Positions 17,574 to 25,193 of a DNA stretch of 40,813 bases are shown in pieces; within the stretch, counting starts at the first letter, position 1, and each line of letters starts with the position of its first letter. Below the pieces are notes generated by a model. That model was not told the DNA's origin. It saw only the letters and a program-made list of their open reading frames with translations, and made no database searches. This DNA is from Saprospiraceae bacterium (lineage in GTDB: Bacteria > Bacteroidota > Bacteroidia > Chitinophagales > Saprospiraceae): assembly GCA_020436935.1 (NCBI GenBank), contig JAGQWX010000044.1, forward strand, positions 1 through 40,813. Direction: 5' to 3'. Position numbers and translations under genes: made by a program.

Positions 17574-19118
17574 CTAAAATTTAAGGGGGTGATTTTGAAT
17601 AAAATTGATCGCCTTGTGGATGTCTTCGTACAGCAATCGGTCGGCTTCGTTGAAGGTGACTTTTTCCCGGAAAGCCTTGTACAGTTCTTCAATCACAGCT
17701 GTAGATTGGTGAGGCTTTCGGAATGAGAGGGCCTGACAAGCGGTGAGGAGTTCGATGGCGAGGATTTTTTCTACATTTTCGACAACTCTACGGCACTGGG
17801 TGGCTGCATTGGCGCCCATGCTGACGTGGTCTTCCTGACCATTGGAAGAGACAATGGAATCTACAGAAGCAGGTGTGCACAATTGTTTGTTTTCGCTGAC
17901 CAGACTGGCGGCAGTATATTGAGCAATCATCAGCCCGGAGTTGAGTCCTGGTTCACGGATGAGGAACAATGGAAGGGAGCGTTGGCCTGATAACAGTTGG
18001 AAAACCCTTCTCTCGGAAATGTTTCCTAACTCTGCGAGAGCAATGGCTGCCTGATCCAGGACAAGGGCCAATGGCTGTCCATGAAAATTCCCCCCCGAAA
18101 CTATGCGGTCTTCGTCCGGAAAGATGAGTGGGTTGTCGGTCACGGCATTGATTTCGCGGTTGACAATGTTTTCCACGTAATTCAAAGCGTCTGCCGAGGC
18201 GCCATGGACCTGGGGTATGCATCTGAAGGAGTAAGGGTCCTGCACGTCATTGCTGAAATGTTTGTGCAGTTCGGAGCCTTGCAAAATCCTTCTAAGTTCG
18301 GTAGCTGTCTGAATTTGGCCTTCCTGTTTCCTCAGGAGGTGGATGCCCTCGAACAATGGATCGTAGCTTGCACCGAATGCCTCCATAGACATGGCTCCAA
18401 TGAGATTGGACCATGATAAAAGTCGGCGGGATCTGTTGACCATGTCCGATGCATAAGCCAGCATAAATTGGGTGCCATTGATCAGGGCCAGGCCTTCCTT
18501 TGCCCCAAGGCTGAGCGGCATCATGCCCAAATGAGCCAGCACTTTTGCAGCTTCCAGTTTTTTGCTGCGGTAGTTGACCATTCCTTTTCCGATCAGAGGA
18601 AGCACCATGTGCGACAATGGACAAAGGTCACCGGAAGCTCCCAGTGATCCCTGGTTGTAGACCACAGGAATGATGTCTTCTTTGAGCATAAAAAGCAGTC
18701 GCTCTACTGTTTCAAGACGGATTCCTGAATATCCTTCAGAAAGGGCTTTGATCTTGAGCAACATCATGGTTCGGACCAGGTCAAGCGGCACTTCCTCACC
18801 CACACCACAAGCATGAGATAACAAGAGATTGTGTTGAAGTTGGGCAGTCTGATCATCACTGATGCTCACCTTCTGCATGTAGCCAAAGCCTGTATTGATG
18901 CCGTACAACGGTTCGTCCGACTCATTCATCCTGTGCTCAAGGTAAGTCCTGCACTTCACAATTTTGCTGATGGCAACTTCGCTGAGTTCGATGTGGGGCA
19001 GTCCTTTCAATAACTCAGGTAGGTCTGATGCCTTGAGTGGACGTTCGTCGATTTGATATAATGTTTGTACCAGCTTCATTTGGTGGAGCATGCTTTTATC
19101 CAACAAAGGTATATACAT
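17574..19118 (-). CDS. hutH: histidine ammonia-lyase
   Basis: A 514-residue lyase that deaminates L-histidine to urocanate and ammonia. The internal ASG at residues 161-163 ([15 protein letters not shown]) cyclises to the MIO electrophile, and YGINTGFG carries the conserved Tyr. Other typical blocks are [22 protein letters not shown] and SGGNFHGQP. Start at ATG 19116-19118; ATGs at residues 10 and 14 are possible alternatives and would give the more usual ~500 residues. It leads the hut operon and is divergent from a LysR-type gene, with an inverted repeat between them. Confidence 0.96.
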   Translation of the reverse strand: MYIPLLDKSMLHQMKLVQTLYQIDERPLKASDLPELLKGLPHIELSEVAISKIVKCRTYLEHRMNESDEPLYGINTGFGYMQKVSISDDQTAQLQHNLLLSHACGVGEEVPLDLVRTMMLLKIKALSEGYSGIRLETVERLLFMLKEDIIPVVYNQGSLGASGDLCPLSHMVLPLIGKGMVNYRSKKLEAAKVLAHLGMMPLSLGAKEGLALINGTQFMLAYASDMVNRSRRLLSWSNLIGAMSMEAFGASYDPLFEGIHLLRKQEGQIQTATELRRILQGSELHKHFSNDVQDPYSFRCIPQVHGASADALNYVENIVNREINAVTDNPLIFPDEDRIVSGGNFHGQPLALVLDQAAIALAELGNISERRVFQLLSGQRSLPLFLIREPGLNSGLMIAQYTAASLVSENKQLCTPASVDSIVSSNGQEDHVSMGANAATQCRRVVENVEKILAIELLTACQALSFRKPHQSTAVIEELYKAFREKVTFNEADRLLYEDIHKAINFIQNHPLKF

Positions 19119-19146
19119 TGACTAATTACTATAAATAGTATATTTT
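19118..19146 (+). promoter_or_regulatory. hut/LysR divergent control region with dyad and LysR promoter
   Basis: The 57-bp gap between hutH and the LysR gene holds a plus-strand promoter match, TTG (19118-19120) - N18 - TATATTTT (19139-19146), near the consensus TTTG/TAnnTTTG. Overlapping it is a dyad TACTATAAATAGTA (19127-19140; arms TACTAT/ATAGTA). A wider inverted pair ACTAAT (19121) / ATTAGT (19163) also frames it. The dyad is the best candidate site for the LysR protein to control hut and itself. Confidence 0.5.
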
Positions 19147-19175
19147 TACATCATTAATCACCATTAGTTATTAAT

Positions 19176-20051
19176 ATGGAATTAAGACACCTTAGGTCTT
19201 TCATGGTACTGTGTGAGCATCTGCACTTTGGACAGGCTGCTGAAAGCCTCCACATTGTACAGCCCGCATTGACCAAGCAGATCAAGGAATTGGAAGCTCA
19301 TCTGGGTGTAAGCTTGTTTCAAAGGAGCAAACGCAAGGTTTCCATTACCCACGAAGGCGAATATTTCAGAAGACAGTGTGCGGATATATTGGAAAGGTTG
19401 GCCAATGCAGAAAAAGAAATCCGGTGGATAGCAGATGGCAACAAAGGTGAAGTGAAGCTGGGTTATGTAGGTTCGTGCATTCATACCTTCCTTCCAGGAT
19501 TGCTGGCGAAATTATCAGAAAGTCATCCCGGCATCCATTGTTACCTGAATGAAATGACTTCTGTTGCTCAGGAGCAATCCTTGATTCACAATGAACTTGA
19601 CGTTGGATTCCTGCGCAACCCCGAGAAAAATCCAATGTACCACCAGCAGATTGTGTTTACCGAACCATTTGCTGTTGTCATTCCTGCCGGGCATCCTATT
19701 TCCCAGGAAAATTTTGAAGGCATGGCCCAATTCAGCCGGGAAAAATTTATTCTGCCCACCAGAAGTGACGGCAAGTTGTATTATGAACTCCAGCTCAGCA
19801 TTTGTGAAGACGCAGGCTTCATTCCCCACATTGCCCATGAATCTGTACATGGTCACACTGTACTGAGGATGGTAGAACATGGTTTGGGCATCACCTTGTT
19901 GCCTTTGTCTTTTCTGCAATTCAGCAATGACAAAATCAGGTTTATCCCCTTGACCAACATCGCGCAAAAGTCAGAAATCACGATGTTGTGGAAGAAGGAA
20001 AACAGAAATCCTGCAATGCAAAGATTGGTGGAAGTGGTGGCAGGAAGTTGA
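19176..20051 (+). CDS. LysR-type transcriptional regulator, likely hut regulator
   Basis: A 291-residue LysR-family protein. The N-terminal winged helix covers residues 1-60 (MELRHLRSFMVLCE, FGQAAESLHIVQPALTKQIK, LEAHLGVSLFQRSKRKVSIT). The C-terminal ~200 residues form the periplasmic-binding-like effector domain (GEVKLGYVGSCIHTFLP, ELDVGFLR, PFAVVIPAGHP, VEHGLGITLLP). It is divergent from hutH with only 57 bp between, so it probably controls hut in response to histidine or urocanate; this is inference from position. Hut control by LysR proteins is less common than by HutC or anti-terminators. Confidence 0.93.
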   Translation: MELRHLRSFMVLCEHLHFGQAAESLHIVQPALTKQIKELEAHLGVSLFQRSKRKVSITHEGEYFRRQCADILERLANAEKEIRWIADGNKGEVKLGYVGSCIHTFLPGLLAKLSESHPGIHCYLNEMTSVAQEQSLIHNELDVGFLRNPEKNPMYHQQIVFTEPFAVVIPAGHPISQENFEGMAQFSREKFILPTRSDGKLYYELQLSICEDAGFIPHIAHESVHGHTVLRMVEHGLGITLLPLSFLQFSNDKIRFIPLTNIAQKSEITMLWKKENRNPAMQRLVEVVAGS

Positions 20052-20068
20052 GTGTTGAGCGAACTGGT

Positions 20069-20411
20069 TTTCGTGACGTATATGTCACATTTACTCCACA
20101 TTTGCATCAATTTGTTATGAAGTCTCTGGTTGAGTTTTCGTGACGTATATGTCACATTTACTACATGCACTCCGATCGCTCACACTTTTGCATCATTTGC
20201 TCTGAAGCTGAGGACTGAGTCTTCGTGACGTATATGTCACATTTACTACATGATCTCCAATCTAGGAAATGTATCTTTTTCTAACATTAATGAGTTTTCG
20301 TGACGTATATGTCACATTTACTACATTCACGCCGATCGCCCACTCTTTTGAATCAATTTCTTTGAAGTACCATGCTGCGATATCGTGACGTATATGTCAC
20401 ATTTACTACAT
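20069..20411 (+). repeat. dyad-repeat array, left copy: 5 units of a ~33-bp repeat with 34-52-bp spacers
   Basis: Five copies of a conserved unit, with the near-palindrome GTGACGTATATGTCAC starting at 20073, 20140, 20225, 20300 and 20385, each followed by ATTTACT and in four units ACAT. Steps are 67, 85, 75 and 85 bp. Spacers after units 2 and 4 are homologous to each other (both contain CCGATCGC and then TTTG-ATCA-TT), and those after 3 and 5 weakly so, so this is a diverged tandem repeat, not a CRISPR. It starts 22 bp after the LysR stop and ends 101 bp before the archaemetzincin ATG. The same core occurs in inverted orientation at 35846-36265. Confidence 0.9.
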
Positions 20412-20511
20412 GCTTTCAAATCATGCACAAATTTCCAACATAAGAAAAAGTGATTGATAATTTAAAGGACTGAATTTACGTATTCCAATCGTCACCAATG
20501 GATTTTAATGG

Positions 20512-21126
20512 ATGAAGACTTTGCTCTACTTTATGGTCACATCGATCATGTTTTGCTCCTGTGATTCCAGTATCAAGGTCATAGGCATCCAGGCTATTGG
20601 CAAAACAGGTCTTGATGAAATTGACACTGTAAAAATAGTTTTAGAGAAAGTGTATGGTCGCGAAGTTATTGTCCTCCCTCCCCAAACACTGCCGGATTTT
20701 GCTTTTATCAATATCAAGTCGCCCAGGTACAGGGCTGATTCTCTTTTGTATTTTCTGAGGAAATCAAAACCTAATGAAGTTGATATGGTCATGGGCATTA
20801 CCGACTCAGATATTTCCATAACCAAAAAAGATGCCGATGGTAATATCAAACAGCCCACTTCCACATACAAAGACTGGGGAGTGATGGGCCTTGGATTTTG
20901 CCCCGGGACCAGTTCCATCGTTTCAACCCATCGCTTGGGTAGGTCAGATAAGAAAAGATTTATAGATCGGTTAAAGAAGATTGCCGTTCATGAAGCAGGG
21001 CACAATATGGGCCTCCAGCATTGCACATCAAAGGAATGTGTTATGAAGGATGCCGCCGAAACCATCCTTACCATAGATGAGGTCCGACTGGAATTGTGTG
21101 ATCAGTGCAAGAGAAAGTTGAATTAG
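20512..21126 (+). CDS. archaemetzincin-type zinc metalloprotease lipoprotein
   Basis: A 204-residue predicted lipoprotein (hydrophobic start, MFCSC with lipidated Cys17). The C-terminal half carries the complete archaemetzincin signature: HEAGHNMGLQH (His160, Glu161, His164, His170 for the catalytic zinc), Cys171, Cys176 and Met178, then exactly 17 residues to CDQC (Cys196, Cys199). The four Cys bind a structural zinc in this family. Archaemetzincins are small metzincin proteases best known from archaea and vertebrates; substrates are poorly known. Here lipidation would place it in the envelope. It follows the left dyad-repeat array. Confidence 0.9.
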   Translation: MKTLLYFMVTSIMFCSCDSSIKVIGIQAIGKTGLDEIDTVKIVLEKVYGREVIVLPPQTLPDFAFINIKSPRYRADSLLYFLRKSKPNEVDMVMGITDSDISITKKDADGNIKQPTSTYKDWGVMGLGFCPGTSSIVSTHRLGRSDKKRFIDRLKKIAVHEAGHNMGLQHCTSKECVMKDAAETILTIDEVRLELCDQCKRKLN

Positions 21127-21150
21127 CTTCAAAAAAAATGAAAAATAAAT

Positions 21151-21180
21151 TTTGAAACCAATTGGTTGCGATTATATTTG
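21151..21180 (+). promoter_or_regulatory. predicted promoter for the DUF998 gene
   Basis: TTTG (21151-21154) - N18 - TATATTTG (21173-21180) matches the Bacteroidota consensus TTTG/TAnnTTTG well. It would give a leader of about 150 nt before the ATG at 21338. Confidence 0.55.
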
Positions 21181-21273
21181 CAACTGAATGATTTCGAATA
21201 ATAATTCAGTTGTCACAAATAGATGTATTGTACGACATCAAAGTTTATTCATTTAAGTTTAAAACATAAGATT

Positions 21274-21298
21274 CCTTCAGAGAAGGATTCTCTGAAGG
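21274..21298 (+). other. leader hairpin upstream of DUF998 gene
   Basis: Perfect 11-bp stem CCTTCAGAGAA (21274-21284) / TTCTCTGAAGG (21288-21298) with a 3-nt loop, in the predicted 5' leader. It is not followed by a T-run, so it is probably not a terminator; it may affect mRNA stability or translation. Confidence 0.5.
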
Positions 21299-21337
21299 CC
21301 TGGACCAACTTGACAAGCTAATAAAACAACACATATC

Positions 21338-21979
21338 ATGAGTTTCATCGCCATTATCTCTCTTCTGTTTTGCATTATTGCTCTGCTATCTCTTGCCGCG
21401 CTCCATTTTTTGAGCCCTGAATTTCATCCCGGCTGGAGGATGATCAGTGAATATGCCATGGGGAAATATAAAAAAGTATTAACTGTATTTTTTGTGCTTT
21501 GGGGATCCGGCACTGTTCTGAGTGCTATCCTATTGTGGACAATTTCTCCCACTATAGCTGCTAAGATCGGAACCATTCTGATATTCGTTTCTGGTATTGG
21601 TGCCATCATGGGAGGTTTATTCGACCTCAAACACCCGCTTCACGGTTTGTCATTTATGCTGGGTGTACCCACACAATTGATTGGTTCGCTCCTTGTTGCC
21701 TACCCTTTGGTTGGGCTGCCTGTCTGGGCCGATTACCGCCAGCCGATTTTGCTGGTTACACACTTGAATTGGATAAGCTGTGTCCTGATGGGCGGATCTA
21801 TGGCGCTGCTCTTCTCTGGATTTAAAAAAGCCGGATATCAAATAGGTAAGGATGCACCTGCACCTGAAAAATTGCCAGAGGGCGTTATTGGCGTTAGTGG
21901 TTATGCCAACAGGTTTCTTGTGCTCTGTTATATCGCCTGGGTCATGATCATTGACTATGTCTATTTGATTTCAGTTTGA
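21338..21979 (+). CDS. DUF998 family membrane protein
   Basis: A 213-residue protein with about six membrane helices matching DUF998: LHFLSPEFHPGWRMISEYA in the first loop, then GIGAIMGGLFDLKHPLHG and conserved helices. ATG start at 21338. Function of the family is unknown. It converges on a DoxX-ArsR operon with 44 bp between the stops. Its leader has a promoter match and a strong hairpin. Confidence 0.85.
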   Translation: MSFIAIISLLFCIIALLSLAALHFLSPEFHPGWRMISEYAMGKYKKVLTVFFVLWGSGTVLSAILLWTISPTIAAKIGTILIFVSGIGAIMGGLFDLKHPLHGLSFMLGVPTQLIGSLLVAYPLVGLPVWADYRQPILLVTHLNWISCVLMGGSMALLFSGFKKAGYQIGKDAPAPEKLPEGVIGVSGYANRFLVLCYIAWVMIIDYVYLISV

Positions 21980-22023
21980 TGCCGAGGCAAATAGAGATTT
22001 TTCTGAGCGAGATACAAAACCAA

Positions 22024-22404
22024 TTAAGCCTGGATCAAAGGCAATAATTTTGCTCTGTCAGTGTACAATACCCATACAAGAACAGCCGCTAAAATCAGTG
22101 GTAAAACTATCATTGATGGAGCTGCTGTAATGTGTACCAACAATACACCAACCATGATTGGCACCAGCATAAGCGCTCCCAATGTTCTAAATCGTGGTAT
22201 CAACAACAAAATAGCTCCAAGAATTTCAACAACAGCGACCAATGGATTGAGCCAGGTTATGGCTGCGAATCCCTCATCCATTGCTTTGAGTTTTTCGGGT
22301 AAGTCATCCGGTACAGGAAAGTATTTGAAGATTTTATTCAAGCCAGAGTTGAGAAACATCAACGCTGTCAATAAGACCAATACAAATTGAACTTTCTTAA
22401 TCAT
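22024..22404 (-). CDS. DoxX-like membrane protein
   Basis: A 126-residue protein with four membrane helices in DoxX style: FVLVLLTALMFLNSGLNKIF, WLNPLVAVVEILGAILLLIP (with the typical E/P after helix 2), ALMLVPIMVGVLLVHI and VLPLILAAVLVWVLY. DoxX-family proteins associate with membrane redox systems or have unknown roles. It is the second gene after an ArsR-type regulator (40-bp gap), a common pairing in Bacteroidota, where such regulators control a small membrane protein. Confidence 0.85.
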   Translation of the reverse strand: MIKKVQFVLVLLTALMFLNSGLNKIFKYFPVPDDLPEKLKAMDEGFAAITWLNPLVAVVEILGAILLLIPRFRTLGALMLVPIMVGVLLVHITAAPSMIVLPLILAAVLVWVLYTDRAKLLPLIQA

Positions 22405-22444
22405 ATGAATACTAATAATATTTGTATAAAGTTGTTTTAAAGAT

Positions 22445-22765
22445 TTATAATTGCCCTTTTTTCATTTCCTCCAACAAGTCATCCAGCTGGCTGAAACGGC
22501 TTTCCCAGATTTTCCTGACCTGTTCCATCCAGATGTCGATTTCTTTCATCTTGTCCATGTGCAGTGAATAAAAGATCTCTCTGCCCTGAGGTTCCTGATG
22601 CAACAATTCACACTCTGTAAGGATACGCAGATGTTTGGAAACTGCCTGTCTGGTGGATTGAAAATGTTCGGCAATGGCATTGGGTGTCATTGCATGAAGT
22701 GCAAGCAAGGTGATGATGGCTCTTCGTGTTGGGTCGGCAATGGCCTGGAATACATCTCTTCTCAT
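22445..22765 (-). CDS. ArsR-family winged-helix regulator
   Basis: A 106-residue ArsR/SmtB-type repressor: [21 protein letters not shown] (helix 1), [10 protein letters not shown] (helix 2), [12 protein letters not shown] (recognition helix) and [12 protein letters not shown] (wing). The metal-binding Cys-box of ArsR (ELCVCDL) is absent; this subgroup usually does not sense metals that way. It starts the operon with the DoxX-like gene and is divergent from the SMP-30 gene at 22921. A -7-like element lies upstream at 22818-22825. Confidence 0.9.
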   Translation of the reverse strand: MRRDVFQAIADPTRRAIITLLALHAMTPNAIAEHFQSTRQAVSKHLRILTECELLHQEPQGREIFYSLHMDKMKEIDIWMEQVRKIWESRFSQLDDLLEEMKKGQL

Positions 22766-22817
22766 GCGCTCATATTTATTTAAATCTATTACTGTTTTCG
22801 ATGCAACCGATAAAGCA

Positions 22818-22847
22818 CAAAGATATGCGCAACTGATCGGTTTCTAA
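22818..22847 (-). promoter_or_regulatory. predicted promoter of ArsR-DoxX operon
   Basis: On the minus strand TATCTTTG (22825-22818) matches TAnnTTTG, with TTAG, one base off TTTG, 18 bp further upstream. Confidence 0.45.
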
Positions 22848-22920
22848 AATTATGCGGCTAATATTTTTTATAATTGTTTACTTCATTAATTTCGAGCCCA
22901 CATTTAAATCGTATCACAAT

Positions 22921-23820
22921 ATGAAGTTTTCCAAATTCCTTTTGCTTTTCTGTTTTACTGTTGCATCAGCGCCTTCACTACTTATAGGGCAATCATCTTT
23001 GATTGCAGATGGTGCAGAACTGAAGTTGGTTTCTGATCAATTTAGTTTTACTGAAGGCCCTACAACAGACAAAAAAGGGAACATTTACTTTACTGACCAG
23101 CCGAATGACAAGATCTGGATTTACACGACAGATGGCAAATTGAAGGTGTTTTCCGAAAAAACAGGAAGGAGCAATGGCATGTATTTTACCAAAAAAGGTA
23201 AATTGATTGCCTGTGCAGATGAAAAGAATCAAATCCTGGAATTTAATAAAAAAGGAAACTTTAAAGTTCTTGCCGATGGCTTCAACGGCAAATTATTCAA
23301 TGGTCCCAACGATGTTTGGGTCGACGATAAGGGTGGGATGTATTTCACCGATCCTTATTATAAAAGAGACTACTGGACCCGTGGACCTGAGGAACAGGAG
23401 AAAAAAAGATTGTACTACCTCGACAAAAAAGGAAAGGTCTCTATCGCATCTGAAAGTTTTGTTGCACCCAATGGCCTCATAGGCACCAAAGACTACAAAA
23501 AATTGTACGTTGCGGACATTGGCGACAGAAAGACTTATGTCTTTGACATTCAAAAAGATGGCACGCTGACCAATCAGCAATTGTTTGTCTCCATGGGCTC
23601 AGACGGCATGACACTGGATGAGTTGGGCAATGTATATCTCTGTGGCAATGGGGTCACCATCTATAGCCCTGCCGGCGAGAAGCTTGGCAACATCAAAGTA
23701 CCTCAGGGCTGGACTGCCAATGTGACTTTTGGTGGCAAGGAAGGAAAGACCTTATTTATCACTGCTTTGAAGGGTGTATATACGATGGCTATGAAGGTGA
23801 GGGGCGTGAAATATGAATGA
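22921..23820 (+). CDS. secreted SMP-30/gluconolactonase-like protein
   Basis: A 299-residue protein. The ATG at 22921 begins a signal peptide (MKFSKFLLLFCFTVA, cleavage near LLIGQ); an open start at 22852 is less likely. The propeller motifs FTEGPTTD, TDQPNDKIW, NGPNDVWVDDKGGMYFTDPYY and GSDGMTLDELGNVY match those of the lipoprotein at 2819-3901 throughout, so the two are paralogues; this one lacks a lipobox and is probably free in the periplasm or secreted. Likely a sugar-lactonase-like hydrolase; substrate unknown. It is divergent from the ArsR operon. Confidence 0.9.
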   Translation: MKFSKFLLLFCFTVASAPSLLIGQSSLIADGAELKLVSDQFSFTEGPTTDKKGNIYFTDQPNDKIWIYTTDGKLKVFSEKTGRSNGMYFTKKGKLIACADEKNQILEFNKKGNFKVLADGFNGKLFNGPNDVWVDDKGGMYFTDPYYKRDYWTRGPEEQEKKRLYYLDKKGKVSIASESFVAPNGLIGTKDYKKLYVADIGDRKTYVFDIQKDGTLTNQQLFVSMGSDGMTLDELGNVYLCGNGVTIYSPAGEKLGNIKVPQGWTANVTFGGKEGKTLFITALKGVYTMAMKVRGVKYE

Positions 23821-23821
23821 G

Positions 23822-23856
23822 AATGGTTAATGGTTAATGGTTAATGGTTAATGGTT
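23822..23856. repeat. 7-bp tandem repeat AATGGTT, 5 units
   Basis: Five perfect heptamers directly after the SMP-30 stop, followed by a region with two copies of ATTTCTGCGG. Together with the octamer tracts at 1530 and 7194 it is the third short-unit tract in the window lying just after a stop codon or between convergent genes. Confidence 0.95.
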
Positions 23857-24069
23857 AATTTCATGAAATCTGCGGATTTCTGCGGAAGTTTCAACGATTT
23901 CTGCGGGACAATTTTTGCTCTTAACCATTAAGGTTCAATAAGAAGCAGTGAAATATGAGCAAAAATAAAAGCTAAAAGCTAACGGCTAAAATTCATACCT
24001 ATAAATTTTGCTTTACTCCATAGAATTTCAATCTATATTTACATTTTTATACCTTAAAAAGAGAATTCT

Positions 24070-24513
24070 ATGAAAACCATTATGTTATGGATTTTGCTGG
24101 TTTTTGCCAATACTGCCATCTGGGGTCAAACAGATAGCGAATATGCAAAGACCCTCAAAAAAATGTTTGAGGTTTCGGGATCTGAAGCAACTTACCAGGG
24201 AGTCATCTCCCAAATGGTGCAAATGTTTAAGAACCAAAATAGCGCATTATCGGGGAGCGACTTTGATGCAATGGAAGCAGAATTCAAAAAAACATCGATT
24301 TATGATCTCGCTGAAATGCTGGTTCCAGTATATTCCAAACATCTGACAATGGATGATTTGAAGGCGATCATTCAGTTCTATGAGTCTCCTGCCGGGAAAA
24401 AGCTCGCTTCAAAAACCCCCATGATTACACAGGAGTCAATGGCAATTGGTCAGGAATGGGGTTATAAAATTGGAATGGAAATACAGAAAAAGCTGGAGGA
24501 GAAAAAAGATTGA
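24070..24513 (+). CDS. DUF2059-containing secreted protein
   Basis: A 147-residue protein with a signal peptide (MKTIMLWILLVFANTAIWGQ, cleavage after GQ). The mature helical part ends in the DUF2059 signature: MLVPVYSKHLTMDDLKAIIQ and FYESPAGKKLASKTPMITQES. The family is periplasmic or secreted, function unknown. It is preceded by an AT-rich, weakly promoter-like region and followed closely by a DUF3237 gene on the same strand. Confidence 0.88.
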   Translation: MKTIMLWILLVFANTAIWGQTDSEYAKTLKKMFEVSGSEATYQGVISQMVQMFKNQNSALSGSDFDAMEAEFKKTSIYDLAEMLVPVYSKHLTMDDLKAIIQFYESPAGKKLASKTPMITQESMAIGQEWGYKIGMEIQKKLEEKKD

Positions 24514-24651
24514 TATAAACTGTTTCAGTTCTCGCTCAATTAGTGAAAAAACTTTTAATGAGAGGATTTTTTCCCAATAAGTATAAAGATGTCGTCGGAT
24601 GAAGCCTTAACTTGCAAGCAACAATTAAAGACACATCAATCATCAAAGCAA

Positions 24652-25191
24652 ATGAACAGAATTTCTTTTCTGATTTTCATCGCCATTTTTTGTAAAACAA
24701 CTTCGATTATGACTGCTCAGGGTTCGGCCATTCCCATGCCGCAATTGGAACATATTTTTGACGTCACTGTCTATCTTGAAAAACCCATTGAAGTCGGTAA
24801 AACCAAATATGGTGTGAGGCGCATCATCAACATCATCGGCGGTCATTTTGAAGGTCCAGGCATCAAAGGAAAAGTAATGCCAGGCGGAGCCGACTGGCAA
24901 ACTGTGAGGCAGGATGGTACTGCGGATTTGTATGCCACCTACAGTTTACAAACAGAGGATGGTTATGCTATTTTTATTGAAAACAGAGGATTGCGAACAG
25001 CTCCCAAAGAAGTGCTTGACAGATTGCGGAAAGGCGAAGACGTGCCGGCAGCTGAATATTATATGAGAACCAGCGCAACTTTTGAAGTAGACGAAACTTC
25101 AAAATATGCATGGCTCAATAAAGCTGTCGTCATATCTACAGGAATGCGCAAAGCCAATAGTGTCATCCTTTCATTTTTTAAAGTTTTATAA
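24652..25191 (+). CDS. DUF3237-containing secreted protein
   Basis: A 179-residue protein of the DUF3237 family. The ATG at 24652 starts a signal peptide (MNRISFLIFIAIF, cleavage near MTAQG), whereas an open start at 24589 gives a polar N-terminus. The family blocks are present: VTVYLEKPIEVGKTKYGVRR, GGHFEGPGIKGKVMPGGADW, GTADLYATY and the WLNKAVVISTG ending. DUF3237 forms a beta-barrel of unknown role. The stop is 2 bp before the next ATG, so it is cotranscribed with the FAD monooxygenase and may act on the same compound; that link is inference. Confidence 0.88.
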   Translation: MNRISFLIFIAIFCKTTSIMTAQGSAIPMPQLEHIFDVTVYLEKPIEVGKTKYGVRRIINIIGGHFEGPGIKGKVMPGGADWQTVRQDGTADLYATYSLQTEDGYAIFIENRGLRTAPKEVLDRLRKGEDVPAAEYYMRTSATFEVDETSKYAWLNKAVVISTGMRKANSVILSFFKVL

Positions 25192-25193
25192 TC

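Noticed and set aside
17570-17692. Longer HutU N-terminus
   Set aside because: The extension overlaps hutH and lacks similarity to urocanase; the ATG at 17569 gives the family length.
20069-20411. CRISPR array
   Set aside because: Repeat length could fit, but spacer lengths vary from about 34 to 52 bp, spacers are homologous to one another, and no cas gene is present.
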